A stretch of 35,494 nt of DNA from Thalassotalea sp. 42_200_T64 (GTDB taxonomy: Bacteria; Pseudomonadota; Gammaproteobacteria; Enterobacterales; Alteromonadaceae): NCBI GenBank assembly GCA_002162925.1, contig MABC01000085.1:1-35494 (forward strand), given 5' to 3'. Made by a program: the position numbers and the translations under genes. The notes under the pieces are model-generated. The model saw only the letters and a list, made by a program, of their open reading frames with translations, ran no database searches and was not told where the DNA came from. The stretch's first letter is position 1. Every line of letters starts with the position of its first letter. Shown piece by piece: positions 8,752 through 16,675 of this stretch.

Positions 8752-9387
8752 ATGAAAAACTTTATCAGTATGATATTTGTGGCCTTACTTGTGCCATTCG
8801 CTTCACAAGCAGCCGATTATAAAGAAGGCACGCATTACACCGTGGTTAACGAAACCGTGAGTGCAAAAGCAGAAGTACGCGAGTATTTTTCTTTTTATTG
8901 CCCACATTGTCTGCGTTTTGAACCGTTAATGAAAGACATTGCCAAGTCATTACCCGCTGGCGCTAGCTTTAATAAAAATCACGTAGACTTTTTAAGAGCA
9001 GCGAGCCCGGAAGTACAATTTAATATCACCAAAGCTTTGATTGTCGCGATGCAAATGCCACAAAAAGAAACCTTAATTGCCGCAATGTTTGATGCCATTC
9101 AAGTACAACGTAAACCTCTAGCCTCTACGGCAGAATTACGTAACCTATTTGAAGGTGTTGGCGCCGATGGCGAAAAATTTGAAAAATTAATGAGCAGCTT
9201 CGGGGTTAATTCAAAAGCCAAGCAAATGAAAAAATTCCAGGACGACATGACACGTAAAGGCGCTATTACTGGCGTACCAACGATTATTGTAAATGGTAAA
9301 TACAAAGTTGAAGCTGGCGGCTTAGATAAAAACGATTTCTTAAATGACTATAAAAACGTTGTTCTTCACTTATTAACCTTAAAATAA
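8752..9387 (+). CDS. dsbA: Thiol:disulfide interchange protein DsbA
   Basis: Periplasmic oxidase that introduces disulphide bonds into exported proteins. The 211-residue precursor has a Sec signal peptide (MKNFISMIFVALLVPFASQA, cleavage likely after Ala20). The thioredoxin fold carries the active site CPHC at residues 50-53 in FYCPHCLRF, and the cis-proline loop TGVPTIIVNGKY near residue 170. The inserted helical domain lies between them. AAGGA precedes the ATG by about 12 nt. It follows srkA as in E. coli and is closed by a strong hairpin terminator. The enzyme is well preserved, with all key residues present. Confidence 0.96.
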   Translation: MKNFISMIFVALLVPFASQAADYKEGTHYTVVNETVSAKAEVREYFSFYCPHCLRFEPLMKDIAKSLPAGASFNKNHVDFLRAASPEVQFNITKALIVAMQMPQKETLIAAMFDAIQVQRKPLASTAELRNLFEGVGADGEKFEKLMSSFGVNSKAKQMKKFQDDMTRKGAITGVPTIIVNGKYKVEAGGLDKNDFLNDYKNVVLHLLTLK

Positions 9388-9411
9388 GCGCTAATAAATA
9401 AAAAAACCATT

Positions 9412-9437
9412 AAAGGTCGCATTAGCGACCTTTTTTG
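9412..9437 (+). terminator. Rho-independent terminator of dsbA
   Basis: AAAGGTCGC (9412-9420), loop ATTA, GCGACCTTT (9425-9433), then further T residues. The perfect 9-bp GC-containing stem 25 bp after the dsbA stop is a textbook intrinsic terminator. Confidence 0.9.
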
Positions 9438-9750
9438 TTTGCCCAGTAAAGCAGACAGACTTAAATAAGTCTCTATCACCTTTAAAAGCTTCTAATAAAA
9501 TTGCAATTACACTCTCATCAATGTCATTAATTGCATGCTACTTACCGCAAAGATCAACTATTTAGTAACAGAAAGGTAACGTTTGTAAATTTTTATCGTT
9601 CTTGTTATTCTGTTTAAAATCAATGTGATATATATTTTTTGCTATTTCATTTTACTGCCAGTCGCCTACACTTGAGATAACCCTTGAACAAAGCCATATT
9701 GTTAAGTTAGGCATTCTAGGAGAGAATCCCCTATTAATTTGCTCGGTCAT

Positions 9751-9815
9751 AGGATGCGTCTGCACTCTGGGAGACTACAAAAGCAAATAAAATTCTTTGA
9801 TGTAGGGGGCATCCT
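9751..9815 (+). ncRNA. Possible structured leader RNA (three-way junction)
   Basis: The segment folds by eye into three stacked stems. P1 pairs AGGATGC (9751-9757) with GCATCCT (9809-9815). P2 pairs GTCT (9758-9761) with AGAC (9772-9775). P3 pairs TACA/AAAG (9776-9783) with CTTT/TGTA (9795-9804, GA bulge). Only GGGG at 9805-9808 is left unpaired at the junction. A small hairpin (ATTCT/AGAAT, 9713-9727) precedes it, and CCCCT at 9728-9732 could pair with the AGGGG ribosome site of the next gene. It matches no riboswitch class I recognise. It could be a cis-regulatory leader or chance structure. Confidence 0.35.
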
Positions 9816-9837
9816 CTATTTATACGCAGGGGTTGTT

Positions 9838-10593
9838 ATGCCGTACTTAATATTTATTTCATTGCTCATTGCTATAGTTTCTTTCTTATATTTTCTTCAG
9901 AAGCTAGTTTTACAGTTGGGATATGATACGGCTCTGCCGTCTGCGGAAAAAGATTTTTTTTCGCTGTCGAAAGGTGACAAAATTAAGATTGAATCATTAA
10001 AGCTTCAAAATGAAGAATTAAGGGCTAAATTCAACCAACAGCTTGCCAAAATAGAGAAAGAAATCGATGATTGTGAAACCCTTATATCTCAGTACGTAAA
10101 AAGTTCTGAAGAAAGTGAAATGCAATTATCGGCGGCTAAAATTCAGCTATCTAACCTTACTACAGTTCGTCGACAGGTAAGAAGCCAGCGTACTGGTGAA
10201 ATAGCCGCTATTTATCAGACCTTAAACCGTATTAAAGCTAGGCCTGAGGAAAATGAAAGTAAATATATTGATGCGGTTAATAAAGCAGTCGGTACTTTGG
10301 TAAATCGCTACGCACTTTCTTCTGCGGTTATCTTAGCAGCTATAATGTTTTTTACACTGTTAATGATGCCCAGTGTTCTTGTTGGGTTCGGTCAAGTGAT
10401 TTCTATGGCGCTAGGGTTTGATACGATAAATTCAGGCGTGTCACTGGGGACTTTCATTCTGCTTAGTTTCTTCCTTATCGCTGGTTACATCATCAGTCGT
10501 AAGGTATTAAAACAACTACCTCACGTTATCATTAAAAGAAAATCTCCTGATACTTTTCTGATGTTGGAATACATTTTAAACAAACCAGTTTGA
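9838..10593 (+). CDS. Hypothetical membrane protein with central coiled coil
   Basis: No family recognised. The start is placed at ATG 9838, preceded by AGGGG; a TTG at 9739 would add 33 residues that overlap the structured leader. The 251-residue protein has a membrane segment at about residues 4-22 (IFISLLIAIVSFLYFL), then a long charged helix of about 110 residues (roughly 45-155) of heptad character. Two further membrane segments follow, at about 160-185 (AVILAAIMFFTLLMM) and 203-224 (LGTFILLSFFLIAGYII), then a basic tail. The layout suggests a membrane-anchored helical hairpin on the cytoplasmic or periplasmic side. Its 450-bp upstream gap is long for this genome and may hold regulation. 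It is convergent with the TVP38-type gene. Confidence 0.75.
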   Translation: MPYLIFISLLIAIVSFLYFLQKLVLQLGYDTALPSAEKDFFSLSKGDKIKIESLKLQNEELRAKFNQQLAKIEKEIDDCETLISQYVKSSEESEMQLSAAKIQLSNLTTVRRQVRSQRTGEIAAIYQTLNRIKARPEENESKYIDAVNKAVGTLVNRYALSSAVILAAIMFFTLLMMPSVLVGFGQVISMALGFDTINSGVSLGTFILLSFFLIAGYIISRKVLKQLPHVIIKRKSPDTFLMLEYILNKPV

Positions 10594-10610
10594 CCAGGTG
10601 GTTTGTTTAA
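10576..10610. terminator. Bidirectional terminator between convergent genes
   Basis: TTAAACAAACCA (10576-10587) and TGGTTTGTTTAA (10599-10610) are perfectly complementary over 12 bp with an 11-nt loop. It overlaps the ends of both convergent genes, and an A-rich side and T-rich side serve each direction. Confidence 0.7.
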
Positions 10611-11269
10611 ACAGAAACTCTGAGCACACTTTGATATTGGCGATATAAACGTAAACTTAGCAACATAGCTATAATGCTTAGTATTGCGCTTGCTCCAATC
10701 TGCCAATACGACATCACATGTACACCACTGCCAGCCAAAGCAAAGATTGCCATTTGTGGAAAATAGCCCACATACGAGCCGCTAATAAATCGAAAAGCAT
10801 TAATGTTACCGACACCTGCGGCCAAATTTAATAAGAAATTATTACCTGCAGGCATTAAGCGAATAATGAATGTTTTTTGAAAAGTATTGTGCTGTAAAAA
10901 GTGGTTAAAGATTTCGACTTTATCGTTTAGGTGTTTTAGCACCATGGGGCGAGCAATAAAGCGTGCAAAACTAAAACTAAGGCAACAACCTAAAGCTGCC
11001 GAAAATGTAGCAACAAACACACCTTGCCAAACACCAAAGGCATACCCTGCAGCAAAAGCCGCTACTTGTCTTGGCAGGCCCAGGCTCGTTGCCAAAGCAA
11101 TGACAGCAATGAAGTACAATAGTCCTGCTTGACCTTTGTCATGGATACTTTGCTCTATCCAACGTTGATCGAATTGATCAATGACCCCAGAAAACTTAAA
11201 AATCAGGGCAATAGCAGCACTTATTAGTAAAAAAACACCAATAAATTTAATTTCATTTATGTATTTCAT
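10607..11269 (-). CDS. TVP38/TMEM64 family membrane protein
   Basis: Inner-membrane protein of the SNARE-associated/DedA superfamily; members are linked to lipid scrambling or transport and membrane homeostasis, but the substrate is not known here. It has 220 residues, the usual length. Hydrophobic segments lie at about 8-26, 47-66, 72-104, 150-185 and 190-212. Family signatures are ALATSLGLPRQVAAFAAGYAFG (quoted in part: LGLPRQVAAFAAG) and IIRLMPAGNNFLLNLAAG near residue 138, the conserved reentrant-loop region. It is convergent with the coiled-coil membrane gene, with a shared terminator, and copy B of the repeat lies upstream of its start. E. coli YdjX/YdjZ are analogues. Confidence 0.9.
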   Translation of the reverse strand: MKYINEIKFIGVFLLISAAIALIFKFSGVIDQFDQRWIEQSIHDKGQAGLLYFIAVIALATSLGLPRQVAAFAAGYAFGVWQGVFVATFSAALGCCLSFSFARFIARPMVLKHLNDKVEIFNHFLQHNTFQKTFIIRLMPAGNNFLLNLAAGVGNINAFRFISGSYVGYFPQMAIFALAGSGVHVMSYWQIGASAILSIIAMLLSLRLYRQYQSVLRVSV

Positions 11270-11309
11270 CAGACGGCTTACTTGATGTTAAATTTTTATA
11301 TAGCGTATG

Positions 11310-11520
11310 ATACCAAGTTGATTAAATATCTGCTCATTTTTAATGGTTAAAACGAATAACTACGGCTTTATAAAATTGATAAGTACGAAAGCATGGATGC
11401 TGCAGGTAGGGCGACGCAGGATGCCAAAGCCGAGAATAACTACTGACTAAATTTTATGCATTGTATTTATCCGTTTTTCCTCATGAAAAAGTAGAACACA
11501 TACTTAATCAAATTGGTATT
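11310..11520 (+). repeat. Dispersed intergenic repeat, copy B (full-length form)
   Basis: About 211 bp, beginning ATACCAAGTTGATT and ending AATCAAATTGGTATT; these ends are imperfect inverted repeats. It shares most of its length with copy A on the other strand. It contains an extra internal block around 11388-11435 with CATGGATGC and GCAGGTAGGGCGACGCAGG. It fills the gap between the TVP38-type gene and the tandem-OB gene and encodes nothing credible. MITE-like behaviour is inferred. Confidence 0.8.
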
Positions 11521-11538
11521 GTCAGAGCAATAACAGGC

Positions 11539-12213
11539 CTATTTCGTTGGGCAGATGATAACCCGTTTGGCATCAATAAACTGTTGTTGTTTGTTATTGC
11601 TAACGTAACTTACGCTACCTTCAATTAATAACTGCTCATTGTCCTTAACTTTAGAGGCGAAGTATTCTGCAGTTTTTCCCCAAAGGTGAACTAAACGTTG
11701 AATTTTTTGACCTTTAAAATGATGATCTGATTCGACAAAGCCGGGCTCATTAATGGTTACGGTAAATTCGGCAAGGCTAACATTATTTTCAGTCTTGACT
11801 AATTTCACTGCTGAGCAAAGCGTGGCATTGCATATGATCTGATTAATGCCACTGTGTATGCCTTTGCCTAAGACTGATAGCGATTCAACCTGGATGTAAT
11901 CTTTTGCTGTTTTATCTGAGGTAGCTAAAGCGCCATGGATGAGTAATAACTGACCTTTGTCAGCATGTAAAAAATGCTTCTCTACATGCTGTCCTTCAAA
12001 GTGACAGGCATGATAACTGGTCCAGTCTTTAAAGGAGTTTGATTTTTTATCAAACCAGGAATGATTGGTGGCAATCACAAATTCCGCAATAGGTACAACA
12101 GGATTAGCGCGATAGCGTATTTCCGGCTTGGCGACCAAATTACCTGCCAGAATCGCGTGGCATTGTTGCTGTTTTTCTATTTGCTGAGCAATGGCTCGAG
12201 GTTTATCGTTCAT
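11539..12213 (-). CDS. Tandem SSB-like OB-fold protein
   Basis: Predicted single-stranded DNA-binding protein of 224 residues with two SSB-type OB folds in a row. The first (about 18-117) reads AILAGNLVAKPEIRYR, then FVIATNHSWFDK, then GQLLLIHGAL. The second (about 122-221) reads NATLCSAVKLVKTENN, then FTVTINEPGF, then EQLLIEGSVSYV. Both show the SSB order of strand, FxVATN-like strand, TSYHACHFEG or RLVHLWGKTAEY strand, then G-x-LLLxHG or LLIEG. The acidic C-terminal tail (D-D-D-I-P-F) of normal bacterial SSB is absent; the protein ends RVIICPTK. It is therefore not the housekeeping ssb. PriB-like or plasmid-type SSB roles are alternatives. It stands alone between a repeat and a polysaccharide module. 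Confidence 0.75.
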   Translation of the reverse strand: MNDKPRAIAQQIEKQQQCHAILAGNLVAKPEIRYRANPVVPIAEFVIATNHSWFDKKSNSFKDWTSYHACHFEGQHVEKHFLHADKGQLLLIHGALATSDKTAKDYIQVESLSVLGKGIHSGINQIICNATLCSAVKLVKTENNVSLAEFTVTINEPGFVESDHHFKGQKIQRLVHLWGKTAEYFASKVKDNEQLLIEGSVSYVSNNKQQQFIDAKRVIICPTK

Positions 12214-12351
12214 TATAAGGCATAAATATTTGTCTGATAATCAACATAATAGGGAAATAAGGGAGCGAAGAACACCATAAAACGAAAATTATTAGCTTTA
12301 CTGTGTTGATCTTAAAAATCAATCTAGAAAAATAATAACATTCACTCATGA

Positions 12352-13392
12352 CTACTTTAAAGCGTCACAGGCACTATCCCAGGTAAGAGAATGAGCATTT
12401 TCCAAAATTTTACATTCTGAATATTTCCTGGTTGGAAACTTTTCCATAGCGGAAACTAATTCTTTTATTTCATTAGGATGATATAAAATACCACAATCAT
12501 CACTGATGATATCGGTAAGATAACCAAGTTTGGGGGCAATTACCGGCCGGCCAAACCCTAAGGCAAGAACCGCTGCACCGGACGTTAGGGATTCTTCGTA
12601 AGGCAAGACAACAACATCACAAGCCAATAAGTAATTTTGCAACTCCTCATCTGGAATGAATGTTGCCTCGATATGGAATTTCTTCTCCGTTATCTTGTCC
12701 AGTGAAGCAATGACTTTTTTATAATAGTCCTGATCTTGAAATTTGCCGGCAATCAGCAGCATGGAATTGTTTGGAAGATATTCGAAAGCTTCTGTTAGCA
12801 GATGCACATTTTTATATTTCGAACATAAGCCAATGAATAAATAAACGGTCTGGTCCTCTGAAATATTAAAGTAAGATCTCGCTTTTTCACGGGTAATCGT
12901 TTTGGGATAGTAGTCGACCCAACTTCCATGTTCGATTATTTTCAATTTCGATTTTACCCGTGGAAATTCTTTAATCAGAGTTTTTGCTGCGGTCTCTCGG
13001 TGAACAAACACCTTTGAACATAATAAAATTACCAACCAGCGCGCAATTTTATCAAGAAATGGTGTTGAACTGGGGTTATGTGGATAAAGGTTATGTGCGG
13101 TCCAATATAATGAACGGCATCTAATTTTAATGTAGAGAAGAAACAAACAGAATCTTATAAAAGCTATAATCTCTGATAGCATGCCTTTTTTTGTAGCATA
13201 GAAAAAAGACGGCCAATGCAAATGAACACTATCAAATTTCTCTAAATTTTTTAACAGCCACCGACCTGCAAACACCCCTTCCTTAACCTTGACACCCTGG
13301 CTCTCTAAGGCCTTATATAGCGCTTCATTATAGGCTATGCCACTTTTGGGAAAGGCGACTATCGACACTTCCTTGCTATCATCGTTGCTCAT
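12352..13392 (-). CDS. Glycosyltransferase, GT-B fold (GT4-like)
   Basis: Probable sugar transferase for a surface polysaccharide; donor and acceptor are unknown. It has 346 residues. The C-terminal nucleotide-sugar domain shows YLFIGLCSKYKNVHLLTEAF (in part LCSKYKNVHLL), LLIAGKFQD, IPDEELQNYLLACDVVVLPY and E-S-L-T-S-G-A-A-V-L-A-L-G-F-G-R-P-V, the E-x7-E-like region of GT-B retaining enzymes. The N-terminal domain has LYWTAHNLYPHN and a hydrophobic stretch near residues 78-92 that may help membrane association. Its start overlaps the stop of the flippase by 4 bp, so the two are one transcript. The ending EnAHSLTWDSACDALK is short but looks natural. Confidence 0.88.
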   Translation of the reverse strand: MSNDDSKEVSIVAFPKSGIAYNEALYKALESQGVKVKEGVFAGRWLLKNLEKFDSVHLHWPSFFYATKKGMLSEIIAFIRFCLFLLYIKIRCRSLYWTAHNLYPHNPSSTPFLDKIARWLVILLCSKVFVHRETAAKTLIKEFPRVKSKLKIIEHGSWVDYYPKTITREKARSYFNISEDQTVYLFIGLCSKYKNVHLLTEAFEYLPNNSMLLIAGKFQDQDYYKKVIASLDKITEKKFHIEATFIPDEELQNYLLACDVVVLPYEESLTSGAAVLALGFGRPVIAPKLGYLTDIISDDCGILYHPNEIKELVSAMEKFPTRKYSECKILENAHSLTWDSACDALK

Positions 13393-14891
13393 CTCATTTT
13401 CTCCTTTACCCTTCGATTAAGGGAATATTTTTTGATATGCTCAATAATCCCTGTTTCTGCGGCATCTGGTTTTCCCGCCAACCACCATAATATGAGCGTA
13501 AATAAAATATATAAAATCGCGCCCAGAATTATCTTGAACAATAACACCATTACGCTTTCAAGCATCCCGACATTGGCAATATTGATCAGTATGGTGAACA
13601 TTAGCACCCCAGCAGTCACGGGTCGCCAGACAACATTGATGATCTGCTTAAAGCTCACCTCGCATCTGTTCACCACCAGGGAACTCACCACAAAAAACAT
13701 CACTATACCGATGAGCGCCCTTGAATAAGCGATCCCCTGAATGCCGGCGAAATAAAAGGCCGGATAAATGGTGATCATCGTTATCATTGCCTGAATCCAG
13801 TATATGTAAGCCGTGTATTTTACATCGCCAGATATGATCAGCAGGTTACCTGAAATTCCATACATTGATGTACACATGGCGAAGAATACCAAGGACTCTA
13901 TCAGCGGCACCACCGGCGTCCACTTGTCGCCACCACCTAAAAACAGTGGCACTAATTCATGCGACACAGCGCCAAAGCCCAAGGCAACCGGAACCGCAAC
14001 CATCGTCATCATGGACAGCGCCTTTAAATAAGCGGCAATGAGCCGGTTATGATCATCCTTGATTTTGGCTAATCCCGGAACCAAAGCCCGGCCAAACGGT
14101 TGTTGGATTTCGGTGATCGCTAAAAAGGACAGTTCGGTGCCCCATCTATAATAGCCTATTTTTGTTGGTGTTGATAAAAATGAGAGAATAATCAAGTCGC
14201 CTTGCATGCTGATATATTCCGCGATATTACGTACCAGAACCCATTGCGAAAAACTCCAAATATCAGAGGCTTTTGTAAAACAGAATTTTGGCCGGAATTT
14301 AATTACCAGATAGCTTGCCACTACCATGACAAGATTATTTAACAAGGTGCCAACAACCAAAGCCAGATATGACCTGAAATAGAAGGCCAGGCCAATGGTA
14401 ATACAAGTGGAAATAATTTTGGGCAGAACATTATAGGAAAAATCCTGGGAAAATTTCATCTCTTTCTGAAATTTAATCGTCCCGATGTTTTCAAAGCCCC
14501 TGATCAAGGCGCCAAGGGCAAGAATTTGACAGGTCATTTCCAGCCTTATATCACCATAAAGCTGGGCTATCAGGGGGGAGAACGCCGCCAAAAGGCCCGC
14601 AACCACCACGGATTGTAGTAGACGGATTGTCCAGGCGGTGTGAAAATGCTCATCCGTTGCTTTATTATTTTGGATCAGGGCCCAGTTAACGCCAAAATCA
14701 AATAATAGCGAGACAAGGCCGAAGATGACAAGTACGGTTGCCACAAGTCCAAAATCCTCCGGCACCAAGAGTCTGGCCAATATTGCTGAGCTGATAAAGC
14801 CAAGTCCCCTGATGCACCACCGCATGGCAACATAGAATTTGGTTCCTCTAATGACTTCGTCAGATAAGGACGTAGGGTGTTGTGATGACAT
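13389..14891 (-). CDS. Polysaccharide flippase, Wzx/WzxC-like MOP superfamily
   Basis: Membrane translocase expected to flip lipid-linked oligosaccharide across the inner membrane. It has 500 residues with about 12-14 hydrophobic segments along the whole chain. WzxC-type features are at the N-terminus: GTKFYVAMRWCIRGLGFIS, ILARLLVPEDFGLVA and FDFGVNWALIQ. The PST(2)-like core has FSQWVLVRNIAEYISMQGD and GYYRWGTELSFLAITEIQQP. It is the first gene of a two-gene minus-strand unit with the glycosyltransferase. Codon choice by eye is richer in C and G and in CTT/CTG/GGC codons than the TTA-rich neighbours, which suggests transfer. No polymerase, Wza or Wzc partner is in the window. Confidence 0.92.
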   Translation of the reverse strand: MSSQHPTSLSDEVIRGTKFYVAMRWCIRGLGFISSAILARLLVPEDFGLVATVLVIFGLVSLLFDFGVNWALIQNNKATDEHFHTAWTIRLLQSVVVAGLLAAFSPLIAQLYGDIRLEMTCQILALGALIRGFENIGTIKFQKEMKFSQDFSYNVLPKIISTCITIGLAFYFRSYLALVVGTLLNNLVMVVASYLVIKFRPKFCFTKASDIWSFSQWVLVRNIAEYISMQGDLIILSFLSTPTKIGYYRWGTELSFLAITEIQQPFGRALVPGLAKIKDDHNRLIAAYLKALSMMTMVAVPVALGFGAVSHELVPLFLGGGDKWTPVVPLIESLVFFAMCTSMYGISGNLLIISGDVKYTAYIYWIQAMITMITIYPAFYFAGIQGIAYSRALIGIVMFFVVSSLVVNRCEVSFKQIINVVWRPVTAGVLMFTILINIANVGMLESVMVLLFKIILGAILYILFTLILWWLAGKPDAAETGIIEHIKKYSLNRRVKEKMR

Positions 14892-15081
14892 AGATTATCT
14901 TTATTAATTTTATTCTAATAGAAAATTCCTTTCTTTTTAGTGTAGCGAACTTAGAAAAAAAAGGATTAAGATCTGTAGCGATAAAGTTAATCGAGTCAAA
15001 CTATTATGTCATTATGAGAGTAAATATTTGTGAAGTAGTTAAAACTGAAGTGCTTAAATCGAGTGGAGTGCTAATGGAATG

Positions 15082-15122
15082 GCCCCCGAGAGGAGTCGAA
15101 CCTCTGACCTCGCCCTCCGGAG
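15082..15122 (-). other. 3' fragment of tRNA-Arg(CCG), probable att-site scar
   Basis: Read on the minus strand the segment gives an anticodon loop CTCCGGA (anticodon CCG), a 3' anticodon strand GGGCG, variable loop AGGTC, a perfect T-arm AGAGG-TTCGACT-CCTCT and a 3' acceptor strand CGGGGGC. The 5' half is absent: the bases before the loop (CGCTCT) cannot form the anticodon stem, and no D-arm or 5' acceptor strand exists. A fragment running from the anticodon loop to the 3' end is what integration into a tRNA gene leaves. It is not a functional tRNA; the CCA end is also missing. Confidence 0.75.
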
Positions 15123-15448
15123 AGAGCGTATCTATGTTTTAATTTACACTGCAATATTTCTCAATACACCGTAATACCTTATAACATCTATGATGTGACA
15201 ATTGATGGCTATTATCAGGTGTAATCTAGGATATTGAGATAGTACTAAAGTGTCGGGGTGTATGCTCTTTGTACTTAATACGGACTTAAGTTTTTAAGTA
15301 TCTTCAACAAAATGACAAATAACTCAGGAAGGTAGTTTATTGCATATTTGGCGAAATAACCTACCCAACTGAAACGGCTCCATCTTTTTAGAATTGCTTT
15401 GTTAACTGCTGCTATCAGCATAATCAAGCATGAATAAAGAGGTTTATC
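15123..15448. other. Gene-poor stretch beside the tRNA fragment
   Basis: No credible gene, hairpin terminator or integrase is visible in this AT-rich stretch. A minus-strand open frame at 15275-15478 exists but resembles nothing. It is probably decayed element sequence next to the att-like scar. Confidence 0.4.
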
Positions 15449-15827
15449 ATGGAACAAGTAAAAGAGAAAAAAGTACACAGTGAAAAAGACATTAAAAAAT
15501 TAACTGCCGCAACTGAGCCATATGAAAGACCGTACGCTTCTTTCTCAGGTCTACTTGAAATGGAAAACTCCGCAAAAAATGATTGATGAAATGTATGAAT
15601 ACTATCCAGGAATCGCTGTGCTAGATATGGGTTATATTCCAATTGGTTCATGTATGGAGGGTAGCGGTGATCCATACTTCGTGAAATTAAATCAGAACCC
15701 GGAAAATAGTAACGTTGTTAGAATCAGGCATGATCTGGTTGAAGATGATGATACATACCTAGAAAGCAATATAGAGATAGTAAGCAATGACCTAACAGAT
15801 TTTTTTAGTAATTGTTCTGTAATTTGA
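15449..15827 (+). pseudogene. SUKH (SMI1/KNR4) family gene, probably frameshifted
   Basis: A good ribosome site (AAGAGG) leads to ATG 15449 and a 45-codon frame (MEQVKEKKVHSEKDIKKL...) that stops at 15586. A second frame, open through 15522-15827, carries a recognisable SUKH C-terminal part: KTPQKMIDEMYEYYPGI, GYIPIGSCMEGSGDPYF, NVVRIRHDLVED and a final SNDLTDFFSN. The GSGDPYF and R-x-x-H-D signatures are typical of SMI1/KNR4 proteins, many of which act as immunity proteins to secreted toxins. The simplest reading is one gene with a frameshift around 15535-15560. Alternatively the 101-residue frame from ATG 15522 is a complete short SUKH protein. No toxin gene is adjacent. Confidence 0.55.
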
Positions 15828-16675
15828 AAATTAACAAAGGTTAGAGTCGTTTAAACTTTTGATTTAACCAAACCTAAATTTGTTTTGCCTATTCTCTTCA
15901 AATGGTGTGATTACGGTGGTAAATATATTTCGGACAGACGGAAAATTTATTTTGGACTCGTGGTAAAGGTTCAGCGGAATGCGGGTAAATTAGGTGCGGA
16001 ATATACATTTACTACTGATTTGGTCGTTGAACGAACAGCTTATAGCAAAAACTCAGTAAATAAATACGTAAATGAAAAGCTGCTTTAAAAATGCGTGTTG
16101 CATGCAGTCTCCCTCTAAGTATCGATGTGAAGGGGTAGCAGCTTTTAAAACAGTTGACGCTTAATTTTCTTTCGAACGATTTATTTATTGGACGTAAAAT
16201 GCTAACGCCACCATTTTAACTTATCTGACAAATTTGATTTGTGTGTCTCGGCAAATCCACCATGAAAAGGTGGCCAAAACTAGTGGAATATACAACAGCT
16301 ATTGAGAAGAAGCCTTTTAAAATAGCCAGAGTTAATTAACTGAGTAATAAAAGTAGCCTTAAATACTTTAAAATTGACATGAGGTTATTCACTTACGTGT
16401 GTACCGTGCATTCAAAAAGTGATCAAACTTTAATGTTGGCTGACAATTGTTTTTGTACAAGTTAAATAAAGAGACTACTCTTTGTAGTGGTCGCTGTTTG
16501 GTTTTTTAATAAAGTACCCTTGTGATCTCCCGAAATGGAGGTTGTCCGCACACCACTAATCGCTTTATTCGATTGATTAGATTAATTTATATCATTTTAT
16601 TTAATCAAACTTCTTCCGCATAATAGCCTCATCAAATTTACCAACACTTATACACATTATTTATTGGAGCTCACT
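15828..16675. other. Gene-poor stretch with small inverted repeats
   Basis: About 850 bp without a convincing gene. A 67-codon frame at 15885-16088 starts with TTG, has no ribosome site and resembles nothing. Two structures are visible: arms AAAAGCTGCT (16075-16084) and AGCAGCTTTT (16137-16146) with a 52-nt interior, and CCACC...GGTGG near 16257-16273. The stretch probably continues the decayed region that begins at the tRNA fragment. Confidence 0.4.

Noticed and set aside
15082..15122. A functional tRNA-Arg gene
   Set aside because: The 5' half (acceptor, D-arm, 5' anticodon strand) and the CCA end are absent.
15275..15478. Minus-strand open frame of 67 codons in the gene-poor stretch
   Set aside because: Hydrophobic and basic composition without any recognisable motif; overlaps the start of the SUKH gene on the other strand.
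15885..16088. Plus-strand open frame of 67 codons
   Set aside because: TTG start, no ribosome site, no family resemblance; treated as part of the decayed stretch.
16075..16146. Possible integron attC site
   Set aside because: The 10-bp arms form a simple inverted repeat, but the conserved core sites of attC (GTTRRRY and its partner) are not present and no cassette genes are near.
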